Positions 7,413 to 14,407 of a stretch of DNA of 19,344 bases are shown here, piece by piece (positions within the stretch are counted from its first letter, which is position 1; each line of letters starts with the position of its first letter). Made by a program: the position numbers and the translations under genes. The notes below the pieces were generated by a model. It searched no databases and was not told the DNA's origin. It was given only the letters and a program-made list of their open reading frames with translations. The stretch is from Thermodesulfovibrio sp. (GTDB taxonomy: Bacteria; Nitrospirota; Thermodesulfovibrionia; Thermodesulfovibrionales; JdFR-85). The stretch spans positions 1 to 19,344 of the forward strand of contig JALUSH010000248.1 of NCBI GenBank assembly GCA_027016675.1, given 5' to 3'.

Positions 7413-7514
7413 CTTTATTTTTGATCAGGGATACAGGGACTGAGAAAACTTAATTGTATTTTTATTTAAACCCCTCAGAGCCCTGATTCCTTAAATTGTA
7501 TAAGCCAAGCCTTT
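7413..7514 (-). promoter_or_regulatory. Structured mreB-mreC spacer, possible attenuating hairpin
   Basis: In an otherwise tightly packed operon this 102-bp gap contains nested inverted repeats: ATCAGGG at 7424-7430 with CCCTGAT at 7481-7487, and inside them CTGAG at 7440-7444 with CTCAG at 7474-7478. The inner loop is AT-rich. A partial terminator or RNA-stability element that sets a high MreB to MreC ratio is possible. There is no clean T-run, so this is tentative. Confidence 0.35.
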
Positions 7515-8543
7515 TTAATTAATTGCCACTCTTTGTAAGAGGTCTATCTCATCAAGCATTTTGCCAACACCTCTTACCACAGCAGTGAGTGGGTCATCAG
7601 CAACTATTACAGGAAGCTGGGTCTCTTCTTTTATTAACAGATCCAATCCTTTAAGAAGTGCTCCCCCGCCTGCAAGTACAATACCCTTGTCAACTATGTC
7701 TGCTGCTAACTCAGGAGGGGTATTCTCAAGGGTTGTTTTGATGGTTTCAAGAATAACATTTACTGGTTCCTGCAAGGCCTCTCTAATCTCGTTTTCTTTT
7801 ATAGTGATTGTCTTGGGGATACCAGAGACCATGTCTCTGCCTTTGATCTCCATCTCTGAATTTCCGTTCTCTGTTGGATAGGCAGAGCCAATTTCTATCT
7901 TTATCTGTTCTGCTGTTCTTTCACCTATCATCATATTGTATTTACGTTTTATATAGGCAAGAATAGTTTCGTCCATCTTATCGCCACCTACTTTCACAAC
8001 CTTGCTATACACTATGCCGTCAAGAGAAATAACTGCCACATCTGTTGTTCCTCCACCAACGTCAACAATCATGTTACCTGTTGGTTCTCCCACAGGTAGC
8101 CCCACTCCCACTGCAGCAGCCATGGGTTCAAGTATGAGATATACCTCACGTGCGCCTGATGCCTGAGCTGCGTCTTTTACAGCCCTCTGTTCAACCTGTG
8201 TGATGCCAGAAGGTACACCTATTATGATTCTGGGAGAAACAAAACTCTTTCTATTATGAACCCTTGTAATAAAGTATTTTAACATCTCTCCTGTAGCATC
8301 GAAATCAGCTATAACTCCATCCTTCATGGGTCGCAGAGCCATAATATTGGCAGGGGTTTTGCCAAGCATCTTTTTTGCTTCAGAGCCAACGGCGATCGTT
8401 TTTTTGTCGTCCTTTCTGATTACAACCACAGAGGGCTCATTACAAACTATTCCTTTACCTTTTACATAGACCAGGGTATTGGCTGTACCAAGGTCTATTG
8501 CGAGATCATTAGAAAAGTACCCCAAAATTTTCTGTATAAACAT
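7515..8543 (-). CDS. mreB: Actin-like rod-shape protein MreB
   Basis: MreB is the bacterial actin that forms membrane-bound filaments guiding the elongasome. The 342-aa protein has the actin-fold ATP-binding signatures: phosphate 1 (AIDLGTANTLVYVKGKGIV), the interdomain PRIIIGVPSGIT, phosphate 2 (IVDVGGGTTDVAVISL), and the adenosine motif (IVLAGGGALLKGLD). The N-terminal hydrophobic stretch MFIQKILGYF fits an amphipathic membrane-binding helix. The start has an excellent ribosome-binding site (AAGGAGG, 8553-8547) lying inside the last codons of the RDD gene, and that gene's stop codon abuts the mreB ATG. This implies coupled translation. Confidence 0.98.
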   Translation of the reverse strand: MFIQKILGYFSNDLAIDLGTANTLVYVKGKGIVCNEPSVVVIRKDDKKTIAVGSEAKKMLGKTPANIMALRPMKDGVIADFDATGEMLKYFITRVHNRKSFVSPRIIIGVPSGITQVEQRAVKDAAQASGAREVYLILEPMAAAVGVGLPVGEPTGNMIVDVGGGTTDVAVISLDGIVYSKVVKVGGDKMDETILAYIKRKYNMMIGERTAEQIKIEIGSAYPTENGNSEMEIKGRDMVSGIPKTITIKENEIREALQEPVNVILETIKTTLENTPPELAADIVDKGIVLAGGGALLKGLDLLIKEETQLPVIVADDPLTAVVRGVGKMLDEIDLLQRVAIN

Positions 8544-8960
8544 TTATCCTCCTTGGATTGTCCTTTCATTTCTTTCAATAACTGTAGTTTTTGCTAATAT
8601 GTCTCCAATTCTTTTCCCCGAATCACTGCCCAGTAACACAAGAAATTCAACGCCTATGATAACAAAAAATAAAATCCAGCCGATTACCGGAGTCCTCCAT
8701 AGAACAATCCCCAAACATATGGTTAAATTTCTCAGTATTGATTCCTTTACCGTACATACATTGCCATCTTCTCTTATTGTTTGTAATTTTAAAAGAATTT
8801 TGCCAAGGCTCCTGCCTTCAAACAGACCATCAGCAATTAATATATAAAGTATTCCTCCCAGCAGACCTGACCATTCTAAAACCTCAAAGACTACTGCAAC
8901 AATAACTATATCTATTGCCTTTGCAACACAACGGAAAAGTAAACCAGCAGGTCTTTTCAT
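8544..8960 (-). CDS. RDD-family membrane protein, first gene of the mre operon
   Basis: This 138-aa protein carries the RDD domain. The N-terminal arginine is in LLFRCVAKAIDIVIV, and the conserved aspartate-containing helices are followed by GRSLGKILLKLQTI (the G-x-S-x-G-K motif of the family) and a C-terminal KRIGDILAKT. About three membrane helices are predicted (roughly residues 12-32, 34-46 and 88-112). The molecular function of most RDD proteins is unknown; some are proposed ion or proton antiporters. The start is supported because the domain begins only a few residues later. The promoter is apparently just upstream, giving an almost leaderless mRNA. Its stop codon directly abuts the mreB start, so it leads the elongasome operon. 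Confidence 0.85.
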   Translation of the reverse strand: MKRPAGLLFRCVAKAIDIVIVAVVFEVLEWSGLLGGILYILIADGLFEGRSLGKILLKLQTIREDGNVCTVKESILRNLTICLGIVLWRTPVIGWILFFVIIGVEFLVLLGSDSGKRIGDILAKTTVIERNERTIQGG

Positions 8961-8969
8961 TAATGAAAT

Positions 8970-8997
8970 AGTATCAGATATATGCTAATTTTGTAAA
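8970..8997 (-). promoter_or_regulatory. Promoter of the RDD-mreBCD-mrdA-rodA operon
   Basis: On the minus strand TTTACA (8997-8992, 5 of 6 to TTGACA) is separated by 16 nt from GATACT (8975-8970). The -10 ends 9 nt before the ATG at 8960, so the 5' leader would be only about 2-3 nt. There is no ribosome-binding site before that ATG. The -35 overlaps the -35 of the divergent pdp promoter. Confidence 0.5.
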
Positions 8998-9020
8998 TCC
9001 CTTCTGAGATTTGCTATAAT
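8991..9020 (+). promoter_or_regulatory. Promoter of the pyrimidine-nucleoside phosphorylase gene (leaderless)
   Basis: TTGTAA (8991-8996), an 18-nt spacer and a perfect TATAAT (9015-9020) precede the ATG at 9028 by 7 nt. Transcription would start at or next to the first codon. No Shine-Dalgarno sequence exists in the 7-nt gap or just before it, which agrees with a leaderless transcript. Confidence 0.55.
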
Positions 9021-9027
9021 TGCAGCT

Positions 9028-10389
9028 ATGGAAGTAAGAGAAATTATTAAGAAAAAACGTGATGGCCATAAGATATCCAGGAAAGATATGGAGACATTCC
9101 TGCTGGCATATCTGGATGGTAAAGTTACAGATTATCAAATGTCTGCATTTCTTATGGCCTGCTACATAAAAGGGCTTGATGATGAAGAGACCCTCTGGTT
9201 TACTGATATTATGATATCAAGTGGCAAAAGGCTGGACCTGTCAGAGATGCCAGGTGCCAGGGTGGACAAACATTCCACAGGTGGTGTGGGTGATAAGGTA
9301 AGTATTGTGCTGGCACCACTGTTAGCCGCTGCAGATGTGGTGGTTCCCATGATTGCTGGCAGAGGATTGGGACACACGGGTGGCACGATTGATAAATTAG
9401 AGGCCATCCCAGGCTTTAATACATCACTTCGGTTCATGGACATGCGTAATATCCTGTGGGAGACTGGAGTGGTAATAACAGCGCAATCAGAGGAGATAGC
9501 CCCTCTTGATAAGAGACTATATGAGCTTCGTAATGCAACAGCCACTGTTGAGAGCATTCCGCTGATTGCATCAAGTATCATGTCCAAGAAGCTTGCCGAG
9601 GGGCTCAATGGTCTTGTTCTGGATGTAAAGATGGGTAAAGGTGCTTTTATGAAGACCTTAGAGGATGCCGAGAGGCTTGCCAGAACCATGGTGGATATCG
9701 GGAACTCCTCGGGTGTGAAAACGATTGCATTGATTACAGATATGAACGAGCCCCTTGGAAAGGCTGTTGGAAATGCACTGGAAATCAGAGAATGTATCAA
9801 TATTCTGAAGGGTAAGGAAGAGGCTGACCTGTCAGAGTTGATACTGACTCTTGGGGCATTCATGCTTATAATTGCAGAGGAGATAGTTTCTTTTAATGAA
9901 GAGGATTCAACCGTATCATTTAATGAGATAGAGATAACAGATGACCTGATAGAAACAAAGAGGCATAAACTACAGTCCCTGATAGATTCTGGTGATGCCC
10001 TTACCAAATTTGTAGAAATGATAGAATCACAGGGAGGTAATCCTGAGGTAGTAGCCAATCCTGCCCTTATGCCTGTTGCGAACAATATGAAACCTGTTGA
10101 GGCACCTGAAAGCGGCATAATACAGTTCATTGATGCTGAAAAGATAGGGCGTGCTGCCCTGCTGCTCGGAGCAGGAAGGACAAGACCTGATGAGCCAATA
10201 GACCATGCTGCAGGAGTTATTCTGAACAGGAAATCCTCACAGGAGGTCAGCAAAGGTGACTTTATAGCAGTGTTACACTACAATGATGATAAAAATCTTG
10301 ATTCAGCCTATCAGCTTGTGATGGATGCATTTAAAATCAGTAAGGAACCTCCACCTCAAAGAGAGCTGGTTAAAAAGATCATATTATAA
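9028..10389 (+). CDS. pdp: Pyrimidine-nucleoside (thymidine/uridine) phosphorylase
   Basis: This enzyme cleaves pyrimidine nucleosides with phosphate to free base and (deoxy)ribose 1-phosphate in nucleoside salvage. The 453-aa protein shows the phosphate-binding KHSTGGVGDK (residues 81-90) and the family signature GRGLGHTGGTIDKLE (111-125). The base-binding residues Arg168, Ser183 and Lys187 lie in YELRNATATVESIPLIASSIMSKK, the same positions as in the well-studied Bacillus enzymes. It lacks the long N-terminal extension of archaeal AMP phosphorylases, so a role in the AMP-Rubisco pathway is unlikely. Thymidine-only versus broad pyrimidine specificity cannot be settled by eye, so deoA is an alternative symbol. 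It stands alone, divergent from the mre operon, and ends convergently with the OsmC-like gene. Confidence 0.93.
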   Translation: MEVREIIKKKRDGHKISRKDMETFLLAYLDGKVTDYQMSAFLMACYIKGLDDEETLWFTDIMISSGKRLDLSEMPGARVDKHSTGGVGDKVSIVLAPLLAAADVVVPMIAGRGLGHTGGTIDKLEAIPGFNTSLRFMDMRNILWETGVVITAQSEEIAPLDKRLYELRNATATVESIPLIASSIMSKKLAEGLNGLVLDVKMGKGAFMKTLEDAERLARTMVDIGNSSGVKTIALITDMNEPLGKAVGNALEIRECINILKGKEEADLSELILTLGAFMLIIAEEIVSFNEEDSTVSFNEIEITDDLIETKRHKLQSLIDSGDALTKFVEMIESQGGNPEVVANPALMPVANNMKPVEAPESGIIQFIDAEKIGRAALLLGAGRTRPDEPIDHAAGVILNRKSSQEVSKGDFIAVLHYNDDKNLDSAYQLVMDAFKISKEPPPQRELVKKIIL

Positions 10390-10426
10390 TCCTCATCCAG
10401 ACCACTGCTTTCAGCTGGATTCAGGA
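10390..10426. terminator. Possible bidirectional terminator hairpin between convergent genes
   Basis: TCCTCATCCAG (10390-10400) and CTGGATTCAGGA (10415-10426) form a 6-bp stem (ATCCAG/CTGGAT) plus a 4-bp stem across a small bulge. It lies exactly between the stop codons of the two convergent genes. The flanking sequence is AT-rich but has no long T-run, so the terminator role is inferred from position. Confidence 0.4.
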
Positions 10427-10436
10427 TATAGATTCT

Positions 10437-10907
10437 TTATTCTTCCACTATATAATCCACTGACACCTTCATATCTGGACGCAAAGAGTTGTATACAGAG
10501 CAGTATTTTTCCTGCGACAGGGAGATGGCACGCTGGATCTTTTTCTCCGTGAGACCATCACCAGAGAGCCTGATGGTCATCTTCACGGCTTTATAATACT
10601 GTGGAGGGGTTGGATTCCTCTCTCCTTCTATGTCAATCTTAAAGGATTTAAGATTGCATCTCATTTTCTGGAGAAAGGATACCATATCTATTGCCATACA
10701 GCCTGCAAGGCTCAGAAGCAGACTTTCTGTGGGCATACATCCCCATTCCACCTTTGCATCGAAATCTATCTCGTAGCCACGCTGTGTTCTGCCAACAAAA
10801 ATGAGATCCTTATCCCATTCAAGCCATCCTTTTGTAATAGTGGCAACCTTTTCTTTATACCCTTTGAGCTGTTCCTCAAGCTCTACAACCTCTTTTTCTT
10901 CAGCCAT
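10437..10907 (-). CDS. OsmC/Ohr-family protein
   Basis: This 156-aa OsmC-type protein has the two conserved redox cysteines, Cys70 in LLLSLAGCMAIDM and Cys136 in SQEKYCSVYNSL. It also has the characteristic beta-rich N-terminal half and long central helix. Proteins of this family reduce organic or fatty-acid hydroperoxides through the cysteine pair, probably in the cytosol. I chose the ATG at 10907 rather than the in-frame ATG at 10922. A strong Shine-Dalgarno site (GAGGAGGA) lies 5 nt before 10907 and would sit inside the coding sequence if the upstream start were used. It is closer to the YhfA-like OsmC subgroup than to Ohr, but I cannot settle this. It is transcribed divergently from the DUF488 gene. 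Confidence 0.88.
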   Translation of the reverse strand: MAEEKEVVELEEQLKGYKEKVATITKGWLEWDKDLIFVGRTQRGYEIDFDAKVEWGCMPTESLLLSLAGCMAIDMVSFLQKMRCNLKSFKIDIEGERNPTPPQYYKAVKMTIRLSGDGLTEKKIQRAISLSQEKYCSVYNSLRPDMKVSVDYIVEE

Positions 10908-10941
10908 GACTGTCCTCCTCATCGTAGAGTTGTAAATGTTC

Positions 10942-10968
10942 TTGATTAAAGCATAGACATTTTATAAT
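10942..10968 (+). promoter_or_regulatory. Possible promoter of the DUF488 gene
   Basis: TTGATT (10942-10947) and a perfect TATAAT (10963-10968) face the DUF488 gene. The 15-nt spacer is short, so activity is uncertain. The transcript would start near 10975, leaving a leader of about 40 nt that carries GAGGAG upstream of the ATG. Confidence 0.35.
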
Positions 10969-11013
10969 AAAAATGCAGGGCTGTTCAAGTTTTTTGAGGA
11001 GTGTGATTAAACA

Positions 11014-11445
11014 ATGACAGAATCAAACAAGATCATCTACACCCTTGGTACAAACAGGAGAACAGAGGAAGACTTCATAGAGATATTAAATGCCTATGGT
11101 ATTGAGCGATTGATAGATGTAAGAAGGTTTCCCACCAGTAAGTTCCCCCATTTTAAGAAAGAGTCCCTAGCGAGGCTTCTTAAAGACAACGGGATAGAGT
11201 ATTTTTTTCTTGGTGAGGAGCTTGGGGGATACCGAAAGGGAGGGTATGAGGAGTATGTGCTTACTGAAAATTTCAGATCAGGCATTGAAGAGTTGGTCAG
11301 ACTGTCCGAGGTAAAGCGCTCTGTCATTATCTGTGCTGAGAGATTTCCCTGGAAGTGCCATAGAAGATGGATTGCGAGAGAATTGAGCAAACATGGCTGG
11401 AAAGTAATTCATATTATTGATAAAGGAAAAGAATGGATACCTTGA
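11014..11445 (+). CDS. DUF488-family protein
   Basis: The 143-aa product matches DUF488: an N-terminal YTLGTNRR, the IDVRRFPTSKFPHF segment, GIEYFFLGEELGG, and the C-terminal ICAERFPWKCHRRWIA followed by GWKVIHI. The conserved Cys-His-Arg (CHR) and the GxN/DVR residues are all intact. The function of DUF488 proteins is not established; the conserved Arg, Glu, Cys and His suggest a nucleotide-binding or nuclease-like fold, but that is speculation. The ATG at 11014 is preceded by GAGGAG at about 12 nt. An in-frame TAA at 11008 rules out any earlier start. It is followed 45 bp later by the MgtE-domain gene in the same direction. Confidence 0.85.
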   Translation: MTESNKIIYTLGTNRRTEEDFIEILNAYGIERLIDVRRFPTSKFPHFKKESLARLLKDNGIEYFFLGEELGGYRKGGYEEYVLTENFRSGIEELVRLSEVKRSVIICAERFPWKCHRRWIARELSKHGWKVIHIIDKGKEWIP

Positions 11446-11490
11446 AATACTGCTTAAATTATGTGATAATAATCATTGGAGATTTCAGCC

Positions 11491-12753
11491 ATGCCAATTT
11501 TTGGGGAGATATTTTTAAGCGAAATCATTAAGAAGCCGGTGCTTGATATCAAGGGTGAGGAGATTGGCACCCTTAAGGATCTTATTATTATCAAGGGCGA
11601 TACTCTGCCAGTGGTTGATTCACTTATTATTTCCCAGAAAAAGAAACATTTAAAAATCCCATGGGAAAGCATAAGTATATTTAACAGAAGGATCATTGCA
11701 TCAAATCTGGAAAAAGACAGTCTCCCTGAATATGAGGTCTCTGATGAGGATCTGCTTGCTGTACGGGATATACTGGACAAACAGATTGTTGATGCCACAG
11801 GTGCAAAGGTAGTAAGGGTGAATGATATCAAGCTTGAGGGCTATGGTGGAAGAGCTGTGCTTGTGGCTATTGATGCAGGTCTGAGGGGAATACTGAGAAG
11901 GCTGGGGATTGAAAGGCGTGGGAGCGAATTATTGAAACTCCTGAAGGTGTCCCTTCCATATAATCTGATCAGCTGGAATTATATTCAGCCCCTGGAGCCA
12001 AAATTAAAAACCATCAGTTTGAAAGTGCCCCGTGAGATGGTAACGAATCTGCATCCTGCGGATATAGCAGAGATAATAAGTTCTGTATCAAGGGATGAGG
12101 GTGAGAGTCTGTTCAAGGACCTTGATATAAAGACAGCAGCAGAGACACTTTCCGAGCTTGAACCTGATGTGCAATCCAGGATAATAGAGGAGATGGATTC
12201 AGATAAGGCCTCGGTGATAATTGGTGAGATGCCACCAGATGAGGCTGCAGACCTCCTTGCAGACCTTTCAGCAGAGAAGATGAAAGAGATCTTAGAGAGA
12301 ATTGACCAGGAGGATGCAGAGGATATCCAGGAACTCCTTGAGCATGAAGAGGACACTGCAGGCGGCCTCATGACCAATGAGTTTCTTGCCTATCAGCCGG
12401 ATACAAAGGTAAAAGAGGCCATAGAAAGGTTTAAAGAGGATGCAAAGGAGATAGAAACTATCTACTATATCTATGTGATAGATGAAGAAGAGGTTTTAAA
12501 AGGAGTTCTATCTCTCAGGGAATTGCTTCTGGCAGTGCCAGAGAAGAGTCTTTCTGAGATAATGATTACAAATCTGAAAACCGTCTGTCCCGAGGATGAC
12601 GAGTCAGTGGTGGCTGCTGCCATATCAAAATACAACCTTGTGGCTATACCTGTGGTGGACAGCGATGGTATCCTGCTTGGAATAGTTACAGTAGATGATA
12701 TAATTGACAGAATCCTTCCTCCAAAGGCAAAGCGAAAACGTAAAAAGGTCTGA
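11491..12753 (+). CDS. Stand-alone MgtE cytosolic sensor: PRC-barrel, MgtE N domain and CBS pair, no membrane channel
   Basis: This 420-aa soluble protein has two PRC-barrel-like segments (about residues 5-75 and 95-165), an acidic helical MgtE intracellular N domain (about 187-290), and a CBS pair (about 295-410). The MgtE signature EDTAGGLMT (287-295) joins the N and CBS domains just as in MgtE. In MgtE these domains bind Mg2+ and, through a plug helix, close the attached channel. Here the protein stops directly after the second CBS (VTVDDIIDRIL) with a basic tail (PPKAKRKRKKV), where the plug helix and five membrane segments should follow. No remnant of the channel lies downstream, so this is an intended architecture, not a frameshift. 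The ATG at 11491 has GGAG 9 nt upstream; a TTG at 11476 is less likely. I infer a Mg2+ sensor acting on or with the neighbouring NRAMP-like transporter. Confidence 0.88.
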   Translation: MPIFGEIFLSEIIKKPVLDIKGEEIGTLKDLIIIKGDTLPVVDSLIISQKKKHLKIPWESISIFNRRIIASNLEKDSLPEYEVSDEDLLAVRDILDKQIVDATGAKVVRVNDIKLEGYGGRAVLVAIDAGLRGILRRLGIERRGSELLKLLKVSLPYNLISWNYIQPLEPKLKTISLKVPREMVTNLHPADIAEIISSVSRDEGESLFKDLDIKTAAETLSELEPDVQSRIIEEMDSDKASVIIGEMPPDEAADLLADLSAEKMKEILERIDQEDAEDIQELLEHEEDTAGGLMTNEFLAYQPDTKVKEAIERFKEDAKEIETIYYIYVIDEEEVLKGVLSLRELLLAVPEKSLSEIMITNLKTVCPEDDESVVAAAISKYNLVAIPVVDSDGILLGIVTVDDIIDRILPPKAKRKRKKV

Positions 12754-13012
12754 ACAAATTTCAGTAAACAATAAAAAAGTATAATAGCAGATCCTTTTTT
12801 TTTTCGATGTATTATTAATCCTTTATTACGAAAAGGACATCGATTCATTCAGAAATACTTTCGTTGAATTTATTTATAATGGTTAAGTTATACTGAATAG
12901 GCAGTGATTGTTTGATTAGTGAAATTAGTTCCATATGAGAGCTTAGAGATCAGGGATTGAAGGTAACGAAGATTTGTTCTCTCACGATATCCTTTTCGTA
13001 AAATAAGTTAAT
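12754..13012 (+). promoter_or_regulatory. Structured intergenic region / leader before the NRAMP-like gene
   Basis: This 259-bp AT-rich gap contains competing inverted repeats. Bases 12826-12842 can pair with 12985-13001 (16 of 17 pairs), closing a domain of about 175 nt that ends 11 nt before the transporter ATG. The same left arm can instead pair with 12804-12810 (TCGATGT with ACATCGA, 7 bp) or with 12859-12864 (ACGAAA with TTTCGT). A T10 run lies at 12795-12804 without a stem before it. Candidate -10 elements are TATAAT (12875-12880) and TATACT (12889-12894), neither with a good -35. I do not recognise an M-box or yybP-ykoY riboswitch core. A metal-responsive leader is inferred from structure and neighbours. 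Confidence 0.4.
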
Positions 13013-14242
13013 ATGAGGAGAAGTTTCAAAAAAATAGGTCTTTTTCTGTCTGTACTTGGCCCTGGCATCATAACAGCCAATATTGACAATGATGCCAGTG
13101 GTATTACTACGTACTCTGTGGCAGGGGCACGGTTTGGTCTGTCCCTTCTCTGGACACTGATACCAACTACGGTCTCATTGATTGTGGTTCAGGAGATGAT
13201 AGCAAGGATGGGCGTGGTTACTGGCAAGGGGCTTTCAGATCTTATACGGGAAAACTATGGAGTCAGGATCACCTTCTATTTGATGTTAGGCCTTTTTATT
13301 GCAAACCTGGGCACCACTGTGGCAAACTTAGCTGGATGGGCAGCAAGTATGGAAATACTTGGGTTCAGTAAATATATTATGGTACCAGCAGGTGCTGTGG
13401 GCATTTGGCTTCTTGTAACCAAAGGTACATATCGGTTTGTTGAGCGGATACTGCTTTTTGCATGCATAATATACTTTGGCTATGTCATATCAGGCATTAT
13501 GGCAAAGCCTGAATGGTCCGATGTTTTCAAGGCACTCGTTATTCCAGATGTTAAGAAGGATTTTCAATATATAATGCTTACTATTGCAATTATAGGCACG
13601 ACAATTACTCCGTGGATGCAATTCTATCTGCAGTCTTCTATTGCAGAAAAGGGGATCAAAAAAGAGGACTACAGCGCAACAAGGCTTGATGTAGTTGTGG
13701 GTTGTAGCATAACAGATATTGTTTCCTTCTTTATAATTGTTACATGTGCCACTGTACTGTTTCCTGCGGGTATTAGAATTAATGATGCCTCAGAGGCTGC
13801 TCTTGCTCTGAGGCCTTTTGCAGGGAATATGTCAGGCCTTATTTTTGCGGTAAGCCTGGCAAATGCATCAATACTTGGTGCGATTATAGTTCCCCTTGCT
13901 ACAGCATATTATACATGTGAAGCAATGGGATGGGAGGCGGGAATCAATAAGACATTTAAGGAAGCACCACAATTCATGTGGATATACACATCAATCATTG
14001 TATTGTCAGCCTGCCTTGTACTTATTCCAGGTGCACCTCTTGTGACCCTGATGGTGCTATCGTCCCTTTTAAATGGACTTATACTTCCCTTTGTATTGGT
14101 CTATGCCCTCAGGCTATCCAATGACAGAAAGATCATGGGTGAGTTTACCAACTCTAAGACCTTCAATATAATTGCATGGGCAACAGTGATAGCCATAATA
14201 ATCTTGACTATATTAATGATTACATTTATGGTTGTGGTATAA
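13013..14242 (+). CDS. NRAMP-family divalent metal transporter with non-canonical metal site (candidate Mg2+ transporter)
   Basis: This 409-aa integral membrane protein has the NRAMP fold with about eleven hydrophobic helices. In canonical Mn/Fe NRAMPs helix 1 carries DPGN and helix 6 carries a Met-Pro-His motif whose Met ligates the soft metal and selects against Mg2+ and Ca2+. Here helix 1 reads D25-N-D-A28 (ANIDNDASG) and helix 6 reads I198-T-P-W (GTTITPWMQFYLQSS). The Asn and the Met are therefore both missing and the histidine is replaced by Trp. These changes are characteristic of the divergent NRAMP-related branch that includes described Mg2+ transporters (NRMTs), although I cannot place it by tree. 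Its neighbour, a detached MgtE sensor, supports Mg2+ as substrate. There is no Shine-Dalgarno site before the ATG. TAAAAT at 12999-13004 could be a -10 giving a nearly leaderless mRNA. Confidence 0.87.
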   Translation: MRRSFKKIGLFLSVLGPGIITANIDNDASGITTYSVAGARFGLSLLWTLIPTTVSLIVVQEMIARMGVVTGKGLSDLIRENYGVRITFYLMLGLFIANLGTTVANLAGWAASMEILGFSKYIMVPAGAVGIWLLVTKGTYRFVERILLFACIIYFGYVISGIMAKPEWSDVFKALVIPDVKKDFQYIMLTIAIIGTTITPWMQFYLQSSIAEKGIKKEDYSATRLDVVVGCSITDIVSFFIIVTCATVLFPAGIRINDASEAALALRPFAGNMSGLIFAVSLANASILGAIIVPLATAYYTCEAMGWEAGINKTFKEAPQFMWIYTSIIVLSACLVLIPGAPLVTLMVLSSLLNGLILPFVLVYALRLSNDRKIMGEFTNSKTFNIIAWATVIAIIILTILMITFMVVV

Positions 14243-14275
14243 TACAATGATTATTTTACTGCAAAAACCTCTTTT

Positions 14276-14351
14276 GTGTCATCCTGGACTTGGTTCAGGG
14301 TCTCATAACTTGTTGATTTTACGAGATTCTGAAGCGAGTTCAGAATGATAC
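14276..14351 (+). repeat. Imperfect palindromic repeat (REP/MITE-like hairpin)
   Basis: Arm 14276-14306 and arm 14321-14351 are 31 nt each around a 14-nt loop. Reverse-complement identity is 23 of 31; in plus-strand RNA five of the eight differences become G-U wobbles, leaving only three true mismatches. The core, of the type TTCTGAA-C-GTTCAGAAT, resembles the dispersed 'GTCATTCTGAAC...GTTCAGAATGAC' palindromes seen in many bacterial genomes. No second copy is visible in this window. It lies between the NRAMP-like gene and mtnA. Confidence 0.65.
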
Positions 14352-14407
14352 TTAACTATCCAGCGAAGTTTTGCAGTTGAGACGATGATATTTTGTGGTG
14401 ATTTGCT

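Noticed and set aside
9162..10253. 363-codon open frame antisense to the pyrimidine-nucleoside phosphorylase gene
   Set aside because: The product is serine-rich in the way expected from the complement of a coding frame. The plus-strand enzyme has all family motifs, so this is a shadow frame.
11985..12377. Open frame antisense to the MgtE N domain region
   Set aside because: Serine-rich complement of an acidic helical coding region, with no ribosome-binding site; a shadow frame.
12795..12804. T10 run after the MgtE-domain gene as an intrinsic terminator
   Set aside because: No GC-rich stem precedes it on the plus strand, so it does not meet the terminator pattern.
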